From the NCBI RefSeq assembly GCF_900102925.1, contig NZ_FNKI01000002.1, positions 434,001 through 498,000 on the forward strand: a DNA stretch of 64,000 nt. Reading direction: 5' to 3'. The notes under the pieces are model-generated. The model made no database searches. It saw only the letters and a list, made by a program, of their open reading frames with translations, and was not told the origin of the DNA. Positions within the stretch are counted from its first letter, which is position 1, and every line of letters starts with the position of its first letter. Source of the DNA: Flagellimonas zhangzhouensis. GTDB taxonomy: Bacteria; Bacteroidota; Bacteroidia; Flavobacteriales; Flavobacteriaceae. Positions 41,845-51,381 of this stretch are shown here, in pieces. The position numbers and the translations under genes are program-made.

Positions 41845-44049
41845 TTAAATTCTGGTTACTTTGTGGATACCTTCGACCTGCTTTAAATTCTCAATAAGCT
41901 TTTTAAGTATGGTATTGTTTTTTACCACAAGTGTAATCTTGCCTTTGAACGTGCCTCCATCCGCATTAAAATTCAGATTTCTCATGTTCACGTGCATGTT
42001 TTCGGATATAATTTTGGTAATATCCTTCACCAATCCCATGTTGTCGATACCCATCAATTGAATATCCACAGAAAATTCCTCTTGGGTGGAATCGATCCAT
42101 TTGGCGCTAATAATTCGGTAGGCGTAATTGGATTGCAATGAAATGGCATTTGGACAGTTCTTCTTGTGCACTTTGATCCCATCGTTCACGCTCACAAAAC
42201 CAAATACATCATCCCCAGGAATAGGGTTGCAGCATTGTGATAATTTATAACTGAGACGTTCTTCCTCCTTACCAAAAACAAGCAAGTCGTATTTAACGGT
42301 AATCTCATTTTTATCAATATCCTTTGGAACAGGGGTTTTGCGCATCCTGTTTTTAAAGAAATTGATAAAAGCATTATGGTAAGAAGATGAAAAATCCTTC
42401 AGCTTGTCATTGTCAATAACACCGATGCCAACACGATAGAAAAGGTCTAGACTGGTTTTTAATTTGAAATAGTTGACCAGTTTGTTGACTGAATCCTCGT
42501 TCAGATTGATCTTTTGAGCCTTTAATTTTCTTCGCAGGATTTCCTTGCCTTCTGCTGCCACCTCTTTCTTTTCTTCCATTAAGGAAGATTTGATTTTGGC
42601 ACGTGCGCGGGCCGTTTGTGCATAATCCAACCAACTTTGGGTTGGTTTTGCACTATCGGATGTTATGATTTCAACTTGGTCGCCACTTCGCAAAACCGTT
42701 CCTAAAGGAACCAGTTTTCCGTTCACCTTGGCACCTCGAGTGTGCATTCCCACTTCCGTATGGATATTGAATGCAAAATCTAAGGCCGTGGCACCTTTTG
42801 GCATGGATTTTAGGTCACCCTTGGGAGTGAACACAAATATTTCTTTGGCGTAAAGGTTCAGTTTAAACTCCTCGACAAAATCAACTGCATTACCATTCGA
42901 TGTTTCCAACGCCTCCTGCAGTTTATTGAGCCATTCCTCAATCCCTTGCTCTTTTTGGTTTCCATGCTTGTATTTAAAGTGGGCCGCATAGCCTTTTTCG
43001 GCAATTTCGTGCATGCGCTCACTACGTATCTGAACTTCGACCCATTTTCCCTTTGGTCCCATTACGGTAATGTGGAGTGCCTCGTATCCAGTAGATTTTG
43101 GAGAGGTAATCCAATCACGAAGTCGAATGGGGTTGGGGGTAAAGTGATCCGTTACAATGGAGTATATCTTCCAAGCCAAGAACTTTTCATTCTTACGGTC
43201 GGATTTGTATATAATTCGGATAGCAAATTTGTCATAAACCTCTTCAAAAGTTACGTTTTGGGCCTTCATCTTTCTTCGGATGGAGAAAATGGATTTCATC
43301 CGTCCTTTGATGAAATAATTGAGCCCTTCGCGATCTAATGAATTTCGAATTACATCAGAAAACGATTCGATGTAGGCCAAATTCTCCTCTTCGGTATCCT
43401 CAATTTTACCTAAAATATCATAGTAGACCTCAGGCTCGGTATACTTCAAAGAAAGATCTTCAAGCGCATTTTTTATATTATAAAGCCCGATTCTGTGCGC
43501 TAAAGGGGCGTAGATGTATAGCGTTTCTGATGCAATCTTTACCTGCTTGTGCTCGGGCATGGAATCCATGGTGAGCATATTGTGGTATCGGTCCGCAATT
43601 TTGATAATGATCACCCGAACATCGTCATGGAGTGTCAGCAACATTTTTCTAAAGTTCTCTGCCTGCTGACTTATATCCTTATCTTTTTTAAGGTGGGCTA
43701 TTTTGGTAAGACCGTCAACGATACGCGCCACGGTTTCCCCAAACATGCGCTCAATATCATCCAAAGTGTAAGGAGTGTCCTCAACGACATCGTGGAGTAG
43801 GGCAGAGGCAATGGAAACGGCATCCAATCCAATTTCAGAAGCTACAATTTTAGCAACGGCAATGGGGTGGAAAATATAAGCTTCTCCAGATTTACGCCTT
43901 TGTTCTTTGTGGGCATCAACGGCCACATCAAAGGCGGAGCGTATCAACTTCTTGTCCTCATCGGTCAGAGTTTGATAGCTGATGCGAAGCAATTCCTTGT
44001 ATTGCTTTGCAATTTGTTTATTCTCTTTTTCTATAGCAGCCTCCGTCAT
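41845..44049 (-). CDS. Bifunctional (p)ppGpp synthetase/hydrolase, RelA/SpoT
   Basis: A 734-residue long RSH enzyme that makes and breaks (p)ppGpp in the stringent response. The hydrolase HD domain has YIFHPIAVAKIV and ASALLHDVVEDTPYT, with the HD pair intact, so hydrolase activity is likely. The synthetase domain (about 240-390) has GRMKSIFSIRRKMKAQ, YDKFAIRIIYKSD and GKWVEVQIRSERMHEIAEKG, with the catalytic glutamate. TGS (about 410-470, IFVFTPKGDLKSMPKGATAL) and a C-terminal ACT-type region follow. It is thus bifunctional (Rel/SpoT-like) and not a synthetase-only RelA. It heads the spoT-fur-purA run. Confidence 0.96.
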   Translation of the reverse strand: MTEAAIEKENKQIAKQYKELLRISYQTLTDEDKKLIRSAFDVAVDAHKEQRRKSGEAYIFHPIAVAKIVASEIGLDAVSIASALLHDVVEDTPYTLDDIERMFGETVARIVDGLTKIAHLKKDKDISQQAENFRKMLLTLHDDVRVIIIKIADRYHNMLTMDSMPEHKQVKIASETLYIYAPLAHRIGLYNIKNALEDLSLKYTEPEVYYDILGKIEDTEEENLAYIESFSDVIRNSLDREGLNYFIKGRMKSIFSIRRKMKAQNVTFEEVYDKFAIRIIYKSDRKNEKFLAWKIYSIVTDHFTPNPIRLRDWITSPKSTGYEALHITVMGPKGKWVEVQIRSERMHEIAEKGYAAHFKYKHGNQKEQGIEEWLNKLQEALETSNGNAVDFVEEFKLNLYAKEIFVFTPKGDLKSMPKGATALDFAFNIHTEVGMHTRGAKVNGKLVPLGTVLRSGDQVEIITSDSAKPTQSWLDYAQTARARAKIKSSLMEEKKEVAAEGKEILRRKLKAQKINLNEDSVNKLVNYFKLKTSLDLFYRVGIGVIDNDKLKDFSSSYHNAFINFFKNRMRKTPVPKDIDKNEITVKYDLLVFGKEEERLSYKLSQCCNPIPGDDVFGFVSVNDGIKVHKKNCPNAISLQSNYAYRIISAKWIDSTQEEFSVDIQLMGIDNMGLVKDITKIISENMHVNMRNLNFNADGGTFKGKITLVVKNNTILKKLIENLKQVEGIHKVTRI

Positions 44050-44093
44050 AGTCTATTAAAATTACTACAATCTTATTACCTAAACAACAAAAA

Positions 44094-45326
44094 CTATGCC
44101 CGTAGGTTTCTAATACGCTCCACTAAAGGTGGATGGGAATAGTGCACAAATACGTAGGCTGGGTGGGGAGTAAGGTTGCTCAAACTCTTTTTGGATAGTT
44201 TTTTTAAGGATGTGACCAGTGGTGTTGCCGCAAAGGTTGACTTTGCATAATCATCGGCCTGAAACTCAAATTTTCGTGATAAATAATTCATCGCCAATCC
44301 TGTGATTTCGGAAATGGGGCTGTACAAAAGAGTAAATCCAATTAAAGCTGCATGAAAACTAGGAGTACTCACGCCAATAGCTTGTGATATTTCTGGATGG
44401 TTGATGAACAAAGACAAAATGAACAACGTAAATCCTATCGTCAATAAAGAAACGATCAGGTTGAAAATGATGTGGTTTCGTTTGTAATGACCAACCTCGT
44501 GAGCCAACACGGCTACAATTTCATCCTCATCCAAATCATTGATCAAGGTGTCAAAAAGCGTAATGCGTTTTTCTTTTCCAAAACCTGAAAAATAAGCATT
44601 GGCCTTTGTGGAGCGTTTAGATCCATCAATAACAAAAATATTTTTAAGCTCAAAACCGACCTTTTGTGCATAGGCTTCAATGGCAGTTTTTAAACTCCCG
44701 TCGCTCAAGGGGGTTTGTTTGTTGAACAATGGCACAATCAATCTGCTGTAAAATAGATTGATAAAGAGCATAAAAGCCCCAATCATGGCCCAGGCATATA
44801 GCCAAAAATTAGGTCCTGTTGCTTGGTAAAACCAAATAAAGAGTGATAGCAATCCACCTCCCAAAACCGCAGCTAATAATCCTCCTTTCAACTTATCCGA
44901 AAAGAAAAGGCTTTTGGTGGTTTTATTGAAACCGTATTTTTCCTCGATTACAAAGGTGCGGTAATAAGAAAATGGAAGTCCAATAATGGCACTGCCAATG
45001 GTAATTATTCCAAAGAACACCAATGCCATTGGAATGGTGTTTTCGGTAAAGGAGCGGGTGATTTTATCGACCCATTCAAAGCCCCCAAACCATAAAAAAC
45101 AAAGGGTGAGTAACAATGAAAATCCATCGGAAATCAATCCAAATTTGTAGTTGGTCTGTTTGTATTCTTGGGCTGTTTTGTATTCAGATTCGTTGTAAAC
45201 ATCTGAAAGTTCAGCGGGTACAGTCGATTTAAATCGTTTGGCATTCAAGTATTCCAATACCTGTTCAATCAAGAATTGGACTACCAGTATCACCAGTATC
45301 ACATAAAAGAGCACATTTTTTTCCAT
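44094..45326 (-). CDS. M48 zinc metalloprotease, Ste24-like
   Basis: A 410-residue membrane protease with about seven helices. The zinc motif HEVGH is in AVLAHEVGHYKRNHI (about residue 270). The third ligand glutamate lies in the SRKFEFQADDYAK block, and the start FRTFVIEEKYGFNKTT is CAAX protease-like. The role in bacteria, which have no CAAX proteins, is quality control or processing of membrane proteins; the substrate here is unknown. The gene directly follows the SpoU methyltransferase gene on the same strand with a three-base gap. Confidence 0.9.
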   Translation of the reverse strand: MEKNVLFYVILVILVVQFLIEQVLEYLNAKRFKSTVPAELSDVYNESEYKTAQEYKQTNYKFGLISDGFSLLLTLCFLWFGGFEWVDKITRSFTENTIPMALVFFGIITIGSAIIGLPFSYYRTFVIEEKYGFNKTTKSLFFSDKLKGGLLAAVLGGGLLSLFIWFYQATGPNFWLYAWAMIGAFMLFINLFYSRLIVPLFNKQTPLSDGSLKTAIEAYAQKVGFELKNIFVIDGSKRSTKANAYFSGFGKEKRITLFDTLINDLDEDEIVAVLAHEVGHYKRNHIIFNLIVSLLTIGFTLFILSLFINHPEISQAIGVSTPSFHAALIGFTLLYSPISEITGLAMNYLSRKFEFQADDYAKSTFAATPLVTSLKKLSKKSLSNLTPHPAYVFVHYSHPPLVERIRNLRA

Positions 45327-45329
45327 AGC

Positions 45330-46130
45330 TTAAAATCCGCGCTGCCGTTTCGCTTCAAATATAAGTATTGCGGCCGATACGGAGACATTCATGGAGTCAA
45401 TCTCGCCCTGCATCGGAATAATTATATTTTGGTCGGAGTTTTGAAGCCAATCTTCGGTCAATCCAGTGGCTTCGGTTCCCATTACCATTGCGGTTGCGCA
45501 TGTAAAGTCACATTCCACATAGTTTTTGGAAGCTGTTAATGCAGCACAGTAAATTTTTATTTGGTTGGTTTTTAAAAAATCGATGATCTGTTCTGTGGTG
45601 CCCATGGCAATCTGTTTGGTAAACACACAGCCAACACTGGAACGGATAATGTTCGGGTTATATAGGTCTGATTTGGGATTTGCAATAAGAACCGCATCAA
45701 CAGCAGCGGCATCAGCGGTGCGTAGAAGCGCACCGATATTTCCTGGTTTCTCGGGTGCTTCGGCCACCAACACCAAAGGTGTTGAAGTTGAAAAAGAAAT
45801 GTCATCCAAGGTATGCGATTTGCTATCTACCAATGCAATAACACCTTCTGTGGTTCCTCGATGGGCTAATTTTTCATAAACTGCTTTGGTGATGGCAATC
45901 AATTCAACATTAGCAAGTTCGAATTCTTTTTCAATTTGGTCGATGGATATAATTTCTTCGCAAAACAGTAGCGTTTTTATTTGATAACCACCTTTTTGAG
46001 CCAATTGTATCTCGCGTCTACCTTCTAAAACAAATATGCCTGACCTTTTGCGTTCACGGGATTTTTCCTTCAGTTGGAGGATTTTTTTAACCAACGGGTT
46101 TTGGACACTACTGATCAATTTGGTTTCCAT
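45330..46130 (-). CDS. TrmH/SpoU-family RNA 2'-O-methyltransferase
   Basis: A 266-residue knotted-fold methyltransferase. The N-terminal RNA-binding substrate domain starts ISSVQNPLVKKILQLKEKSR. The SpoU core has LVAEAPEKPGNIGALLRTAD (motif 1), NPNIIRSSVGCVF, ATAMVMGTEATGLTEDW (motif 2) and IIIPMQGEIDSMNVSVSAAI (motif 3), so the knot and SAM site appear intact. The rRNA or tRNA target cannot be told. A TTG at 46166 would add 12 residues that are not conserved in the family; the ATG at 46130 gives the usual start. Divergent from the DUF6503-like gene. Confidence 0.92.
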   Translation of the reverse strand: METKLISSVQNPLVKKILQLKEKSRERKRSGIFVLEGRREIQLAQKGGYQIKTLLFCEEIISIDQIEKEFELANVELIAITKAVYEKLAHRGTTEGVIALVDSKSHTLDDISFSTSTPLVLVAEAPEKPGNIGALLRTADAAAVDAVLIANPKSDLYNPNIIRSSVGCVFTKQIAMGTTEQIIDFLKTNQIKIYCAALTASKNYVECDFTCATAMVMGTEATGLTEDWLQNSDQNIIIPMQGEIDSMNVSVSAAILIFEAKRQRGF

Positions 46131-46199
46131 CACAAAGTAAAAATAGGATTTCTTGTAATTTATCAAAGGGGTTTTCGACCAAGGGACAAAATATATTTC

Positions 46200-47003
46200 A
46201 TGAAAAAAATAACCATCCTACTTACCACTTTGTCCATTTTGGCCTGCAAAGAAACTCCAAAAAAAGAAGAAATCAACACAACAGAACCAAAAGAAATTGA
46301 AGTTGAAAAATCCGAATATCCAGAGGCAATGACCCAAATTTTTGATGCCCATGGCGGAGTCAAAGCTTGGAAAAGTCAACGAACCTTATCTTTTGTATTG
46401 CCCAAACCAGAATTGCCCGAAACCCATACAGTTGACCTATGGTCACGAATGGATAGGGTCGATACCGAACAATTTTCCATGGGATTTGATGGAAATGAAG
46501 TTTGGTTGCTCGATACCAATGAAAACTACAAAGGGGATGCTGCCTTTTACCATAATCTGATGTTTTATTTCTATGCCATGCCCTTTGTTTTAGCTGATGA
46601 TGGCATTAGGTATTCAGAAACAGAGGCTTTGGAATTTGATGGGAAGTCATACCCTGGAATGAAAATAGCTTACCAAAGTGGGGTAGGTGCTTCATCCAAG
46701 GATGAATATTATATTCATTTTGATCCTGAAACCCACCAAATGGCTTGGTTGGGGTATACCGTAACCTATAGATCAGGTGAAAGTTCTGATAATGTAAGAT
46801 GGATTCGTTACCATGATTGGCAAAACCTAAATGGTGTAGTATTGCCGAAATCCATTTCTTGGTTCAGCTACGAGGGACGAGAATTAAAAGAACCTGTGAG
46901 TACAGTTACTTTTGAAAATGTGATGTTGAGCAAAGAGCCACAATCCAAAAGTTTTTATGCTATTCCTGAAGGTGCAAAAACAGTTCCTGTAAAGGTGAAT
47001 TAA
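46200..47003 (+). CDS. DUF6503-like lipoprotein
   Basis: A 267-residue lipoprotein with leader MKKITILLTTLSILACKETP (Cys17). The mature part begins with an acidic linker, then IFDAHGGVKAWKSQRTLSFV, VDLWSRMDRVDTEQFSMGFD, GNEVWLLDTNENYKGDA and a late AWLGYTVTYRSGESSDNVRW. The AHGG-x3-W opening is typical of the DUF6503 group. It looks like a lipocalin/beta-sandwich binding protein, but the ligand is unknown. An ORF in the same frame reaches back to 46074 inside the divergent gene, but the lipoprotein leader fixes the start at 46200. A strong terminator follows. Confidence 0.75.
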   Translation: MKKITILLTTLSILACKETPKKEEINTTEPKEIEVEKSEYPEAMTQIFDAHGGVKAWKSQRTLSFVLPKPELPETHTVDLWSRMDRVDTEQFSMGFDGNEVWLLDTNENYKGDAAFYHNLMFYFYAMPFVLADDGIRYSETEALEFDGKSYPGMKIAYQSGVGASSKDEYYIHFDPETHQMAWLGYTVTYRSGESSDNVRWIRYHDWQNLNGVVLPKSISWFSYEGRELKEPVSTVTFENVMLSKEPQSKSFYAIPEGAKTVPVKVN

Positions 47004-47021
47004 TCAAAAAACGAACAACAA

Positions 47022-47053
47022 AAAAGCGGCGTTCCATCGAACGCCGCTTTCAT
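47022..47053. terminator. Bidirectional terminator
   Basis: AAAGCGGCGTTC-CATC-GAACGCCGCTTT: a perfect 12-bp stem with a four-base loop, with A tracts on the left and TTTCATTTT on the right. It lies between convergent genes and suits both. Confidence 0.9.
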
Positions 47054-47073
47054 TTTATACTATGTTGAAAGAA

Positions 47074-48366
47074 TTATTTTCCTTCTCTTTCGTATTTACC
47101 CATATATCTTTTCCAAAGTTCAGTTTGGTGTGTTTCCAAAGAAACATCCCTACCGTCGATGTAGGCTTTGGTCAATTGGTTGGTGCGCATATCCATGGCA
47201 TCACCTTCCGAAATAAATAGAGTGGCACTTTTACCAACTTCCAAGGTTCCGTACATATCGTCGATACCTAGAATCTTGGCGGTGTTACCAGTCAACATTT
47301 TAATTCCAGTTTCCTTGTCAAGACCTTGGGCAACAGCTTGTCCAGCATAAAAGCCCATGTTTCTGGCTTGGAAATTCCCCATTTCCTCATTTTGAATGCC
47401 TACCAATAGACCTGCATCTACCAGTAGTTTTGGTAATTTATAAGGTAGGTCGTAATCGTCATCCTCCATTTTTGGAAGCGAGTGGGTTACATTGACCAAT
47501 ACAGGGATATTGTTTTCCTTAAGGAAATCGGCAATTCTATAGGCTCTGTATCCTCCAACAATCACGATTTTTTCAACTCCAGCAGCTTTGGCAAAAGTTA
47601 CCGCATCGGTAATCTCTTTTTCACCGTGGGCATGGATGTACAATCTTTTTGAACCATCAAAAAGTCCCTCCATGGCAGCAAAAGGCAAGTTTTTCTCTTT
47701 TTCTTCTGCTTTGCTGTAGGCGTCCGAGTTTTCAAAGAACATTTTGATGTCGTCCATTTCTTTGCCATAGTTTTCGTTGGGTCTGAAACCTCTTGGCTCA
47801 CCTGCCCACCATCTTCCTCTTCTAAAAAAAGCTGGCCAGTTCATGTGGATGCCATCATCGGTTTTGATAGCGGCATCTTCCCAGTTCCAAGCATCAAACT
47901 GAACAATGCTTGATGTTCCAGAAATAGTACCTCCTTGTGGAGTAACTTGACCAATCAACACACCATTTGGACGCATACTTTCCACAACTTTGGATTCTGC
48001 GTTGTAGGCGATGATAGATCTTACGTGAGGAATCATTTCACCGATTTCATCTTGATCGTCACTTGCTCTTACCGCATCAACTTCCACCAATCCCAATGGT
48101 TTGGATGGAGCGATGAAACCTGGATATACGTGTTTGCCTTCGGCATTGATCATGGTTCCAACGGTCGGAGCCATAAGATCGACACCAATAGCAGTAATTT
48201 TTCCATCTTTAAAAATGATGGTTCCATTTTCTATCACCTCACCGTTTCCAACGTGTACTGTGGCACCAATGATGGCGATTTGCTCCGATTGCGGTGGAGC
48301 TGGGGTTTGTTGTGCGTTCAATGAAACCCCAAATACAATAGCTATGATTAAAAATAATTTTTTCAT
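47074..48366 (-). CDS. Amidohydrolase-family protein lacking the metal HxH
   Basis: A 430-residue protein with a signal peptide (MKKLFLIIAIVFGVSLNA, start chosen at 48366). Its N-terminal strand GNGEVIENGTIIFKDGKITA and C-terminal TGNTAKILGIDDMYGTLEVG, KSATLFISEGDAMDM are classic for the imidazolonepropionase-like amidohydrolases. Where the metal-binding HxH should be, the sequence reads VYPGFIAPSKPLGL. Later, AHGEKEI and VTHSLP histidines remain. Loss of the HxH suggests no hydrolytic activity or an altered one. The next upstream gene is a double-length relative; the gap is ten bases. Function is unknown; secreted peptide or scaffold roles are inference. Confidence 0.82.
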   Translation of the reverse strand: MKKLFLIIAIVFGVSLNAQQTPAPPQSEQIAIIGATVHVGNGEVIENGTIIFKDGKITAIGVDLMAPTVGTMINAEGKHVYPGFIAPSKPLGLVEVDAVRASDDQDEIGEMIPHVRSIIAYNAESKVVESMRPNGVLIGQVTPQGGTISGTSSIVQFDAWNWEDAAIKTDDGIHMNWPAFFRRGRWWAGEPRGFRPNENYGKEMDDIKMFFENSDAYSKAEEKEKNLPFAAMEGLFDGSKRLYIHAHGEKEITDAVTFAKAAGVEKIVIVGGYRAYRIADFLKENNIPVLVNVTHSLPKMEDDDYDLPYKLPKLLVDAGLLVGIQNEEMGNFQARNMGFYAGQAVAQGLDKETGIKMLTGNTAKILGIDDMYGTLEVGKSATLFISEGDAMDMRTNQLTKAYIDGRDVSLETHQTELWKRYMGKYEREGK

Positions 48367-48376
48367 GATGTAATTA

Positions 48377-51322
48377 TTAAAGGGTTTCACATTCAAAGGT
48401 TTGTTTTTGATTTTGAACAGGAGTACGTGTTGGTCCTCCTTTTTTACCTTCGTTCAGCATCATTCCAATAAGCTGATTACGCTCTTTCTTAATCGCTTCA
48501 CGCATCGCTTTGTCTTTTTCCAAGTCAAAGTATACTTTACCTTCAATCAAGGTTTTTTCAGCTTTGGCGTAGATGGAAAGTGGATGGTCGGTCCAAAGTA
48601 CCACATCGGCATCTTTACCTTCTTCAATACTTCCTACACGGTCATCCAAATGCAACAACTTAGCAGGGTTTAGGGTCACCATTTTCCAAGCTTCGATTTC
48701 TGAAACACCACCGTATTTTACAATTTTACCAGCTTCTTGGTTCAATCTTCTAGACATTTCGGCATCATCACTGTTAATGGCAACGGTTACCCCTTGGCTG
48801 TGCATGATGGCAGCATTGTAAGGGATTGCATCGTTAACTTCATATTTGTATGCCCACCAGTCACTGAAAGTTCCACCTCCAACACCGTGCTCGGCCATTT
48901 TATCGGCAACTTTGTACCCTTCCAAAATGTGGGTGAATGTATTCACTCGGAAATCAAACTTCTCTGCAACTTTCATCATCATGTTGATTTCACTTTGTAC
49001 ATAAGAGTGACAAGAAATGAAACGCTCACCATTCAATATTTCGGCCAAAGTTTCCATTTCCTCATCGTAACGGAAAGGCTCTCCGCTTTTCTTTTTGGCG
49101 TCGTATTCTTTAGCACGTTGGAAGTAATCCGTGTACACTTGTTCAACACCCATACGAGTTTGTGGAAATCTTGAGAAACTACCCCAGTTGGATTGTTTTA
49201 CGTTTTCACCTAAAGCAAACTTGATAAACTTAGGTGCGTTATCGAACAAAAGGCCATCTGCACTTTCACCCCACTTTAAACGTAGAATTGCAGATTGTCC
49301 GCCGATTGGGTTGGCCGAACCGTGCAATAATTGTGCAGCGGTAACACCACCTGCAAGATTACGGTAAATTCCAGGGTGTGTTGGGTCAACTACATCTGCC
49401 ATGCGAACTTCCGCGGAAGAGTTGTGTCCACCTTCGTTCACAGAAAGTGCCGCAATATGCGTGTGTTCATCGATAATACCTGCTGTCAAGTGTTTTCCTG
49501 TTGCATCTACCACGGTGGCTCCACCTGCACGTAGGTCTTTTCCAACTTTAGAGATTTTACCACCTTTTACCAAAACATCGGTATTTTCCAAAATACTTTC
49601 TCCAGTCCAAACTGTAGCATTCTTAAATAGAATGGTCTCTTGTTTTGGTTTGGAAGCGTATCCGTAACCCGTATTTGGGTAGGTAAGCGACATCAATTGA
49701 GGTGCTTCGGATGCGGTTTCTTTTTCTTCTTTTTCCTCGAAAGCTTTGGTGCGGGTCAAAGTAGCGGTTGATTCATCTCCATTTGGAGCAACTGCTTTTC
49801 CTTTGATGGTCCCAGAGTTGTCCATTACGTGGGCAACCATTCTATAGGAACCGATTTTATCCTCTGTGAAAGAAAGGTTCAACCAGTCAGCGGAATAATC
49901 AATTTTGGAATCCAATTTTTCGTCTCCTTTTTTGATTTCAGCCTTTGGCTTATCAATAGAACCTGTCAAAGAAACTGTGTAGGTGCTTCCACCTAGCGCA
50001 AGGTTGTAATCACCTCTAACATCTTTGATGTCCTTGTTCTGGATGATGTCTTTGGTGCCTTGTACCCAGTTTTCATAAAGAATGGTGCCTTTGTCAAAAA
50101 TGTCACCAGAAGTAATCAAGAAATTAGCTTGACTACCAGCTTGTAGGGAACCAATTTCACCAGTTTTGCCTAAAATTTCGGCAGGAACTGTGGTAAGTGC
50201 TTCCAATGCTTTGGTTTTTGAAAGTCCATAAGAAATGGCTTTCATCAATTTATCCTTAAGGTCTTTTGGTGACTTCAGGCCGTGAAGTGTTATAGTGAAC
50301 TCAACTCCATTTTCGGCCAATATTTTTGGATTGGATGGAGCCATGTTCCAATGTCTCATATCCTTCAATTCAATATATTCTGCCTCGTAAGGATTGGAAA
50401 CATCGTAAGCATCAGGGAAGTTGATAGGTAGGATCAACTTGGCATTGGTTGCTTTAACATCGTCAATGTATTGGTATTCATCACCACCACCCAAAATAGT
50501 GTACTGTACACCAAATTGGTCACCGATTTTATCAGCACGTAAAACGTTTCCGTTGTCACCAGCGGCATAGATTTGAGTCAAACTTTTGTTGGCGATCAAG
50601 GCCTCTAAAGAGCGGTCTTTGGTATCCACATTGCCTTTGCTGTACCAGTCCATATCGTAGTACAATTGTCTCATCAAAGCCATGGCACCCATTAAGGATC
50701 CAGGATAGGATTGAGGCGATGTAACACTTTTGGAAAAACTGAAATATTGAGCCGATTTATCGGAAAGGATACGCTGAGCTTCGCTGGCATCATCATTCAA
50801 CGCCACCAAAACTCCAGTTCCTCTTGCAATTCCATCCTCGATGTGTGCATTAACGGTACCGAATCCAGCTTTTCTAAGGTCGCTGGCTTTTTTGGAATCG
50901 TACTTAAAACTACCGATGGCATTATTTTCTGGCATAATGTGATCGTTCCAATAAAACCCTTCTCTTGTAGGTTCATATTGTGCGGATCTTCCGCCTCCAG
51001 GAGCACGCTTTGGTTTTTCTACTCCAAATCCAGAGAATACATCAATGAAGGATGGATAAATGGATTTTCCATCCAAATCCTCGACCACTGCATTTTTAGG
51101 AATGCTCACGGATTTACCAACCTGAACCACTTTTCCGTTTTTGATCAGAAGTGTTCCATTGTTGATGACTTGAGTAGGAGTTACATAGATCTTGGCATTG
51201 GTAAATGCCGCATAATTGTTGTTTTTCTTTGCCTTTACGCCGTCGTTTATCGGGAAGTAATCTTGCGCAAACAAAGAAACACTGCCCATGAATAGGAACA
51301 GCGCTAAAAGTTTAAGTTTCAT
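48377..51322 (-). CDS. Double-length secreted amidohydrolase-family protein
   Basis: A 981-residue secreted protein with a signal peptide (MKLKLLALFLFMGSVSLFAQ). It carries two amidohydrolase modules. The first (about 40-420) has the family shell (AKIYVTPTQVINNGTLLIKN; NPKILAENGVEFTITLHGLK; KTGEIGSLQAGSQANFLITS) but no HxH, reading YPSFIDVFSGFG. The middle contains a beta-rich linker. The second module (about 565-960) is complete: GIIDEHTHIAAL, LLHGSANPIGGQ, FTHILEGYKVADKM and the aspartate in INSDDAEMSRR. So only the C-terminal half seems able to bind metals. It is the first gene of a pair with the smaller relative downstream; a joint role in secreted peptide or amide metabolism is inference. 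Confidence 0.87.
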   Translation of the reverse strand: MKLKLLALFLFMGSVSLFAQDYFPINDGVKAKKNNNYAAFTNAKIYVTPTQVINNGTLLIKNGKVVQVGKSVSIPKNAVVEDLDGKSIYPSFIDVFSGFGVEKPKRAPGGGRSAQYEPTREGFYWNDHIMPENNAIGSFKYDSKKASDLRKAGFGTVNAHIEDGIARGTGVLVALNDDASEAQRILSDKSAQYFSFSKSVTSPQSYPGSLMGAMALMRQLYYDMDWYSKGNVDTKDRSLEALIANKSLTQIYAAGDNGNVLRADKIGDQFGVQYTILGGGDEYQYIDDVKATNAKLILPINFPDAYDVSNPYEAEYIELKDMRHWNMAPSNPKILAENGVEFTITLHGLKSPKDLKDKLMKAISYGLSKTKALEALTTVPAEILGKTGEIGSLQAGSQANFLITSGDIFDKGTILYENWVQGTKDIIQNKDIKDVRGDYNLALGGSTYTVSLTGSIDKPKAEIKKGDEKLDSKIDYSADWLNLSFTEDKIGSYRMVAHVMDNSGTIKGKAVAPNGDESTATLTRTKAFEEKEEKETASEAPQLMSLTYPNTGYGYASKPKQETILFKNATVWTGESILENTDVLVKGGKISKVGKDLRAGGATVVDATGKHLTAGIIDEHTHIAALSVNEGGHNSSAEVRMADVVDPTHPGIYRNLAGGVTAAQLLHGSANPIGGQSAILRLKWGESADGLLFDNAPKFIKFALGENVKQSNWGSFSRFPQTRMGVEQVYTDYFQRAKEYDAKKKSGEPFRYDEEMETLAEILNGERFISCHSYVQSEINMMMKVAEKFDFRVNTFTHILEGYKVADKMAEHGVGGGTFSDWWAYKYEVNDAIPYNAAIMHSQGVTVAINSDDAEMSRRLNQEAGKIVKYGGVSEIEAWKMVTLNPAKLLHLDDRVGSIEEGKDADVVLWTDHPLSIYAKAEKTLIEGKVYFDLEKDKAMREAIKKERNQLIGMMLNEGKKGGPTRTPVQNQKQTFECETL

Positions 51323-51381
51323 ACGCTTTTAATTGAATTAGTTGGCTTAAAGATAGGTTTTGTGATAGTACTTCACAAGTT

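Noticed and set aside
46074-46199. N-terminal extension of the DUF6503-like lipoprotein
   Set aside because: It would run through the divergent gene's start and place a lipoprotein leader inside the chain.
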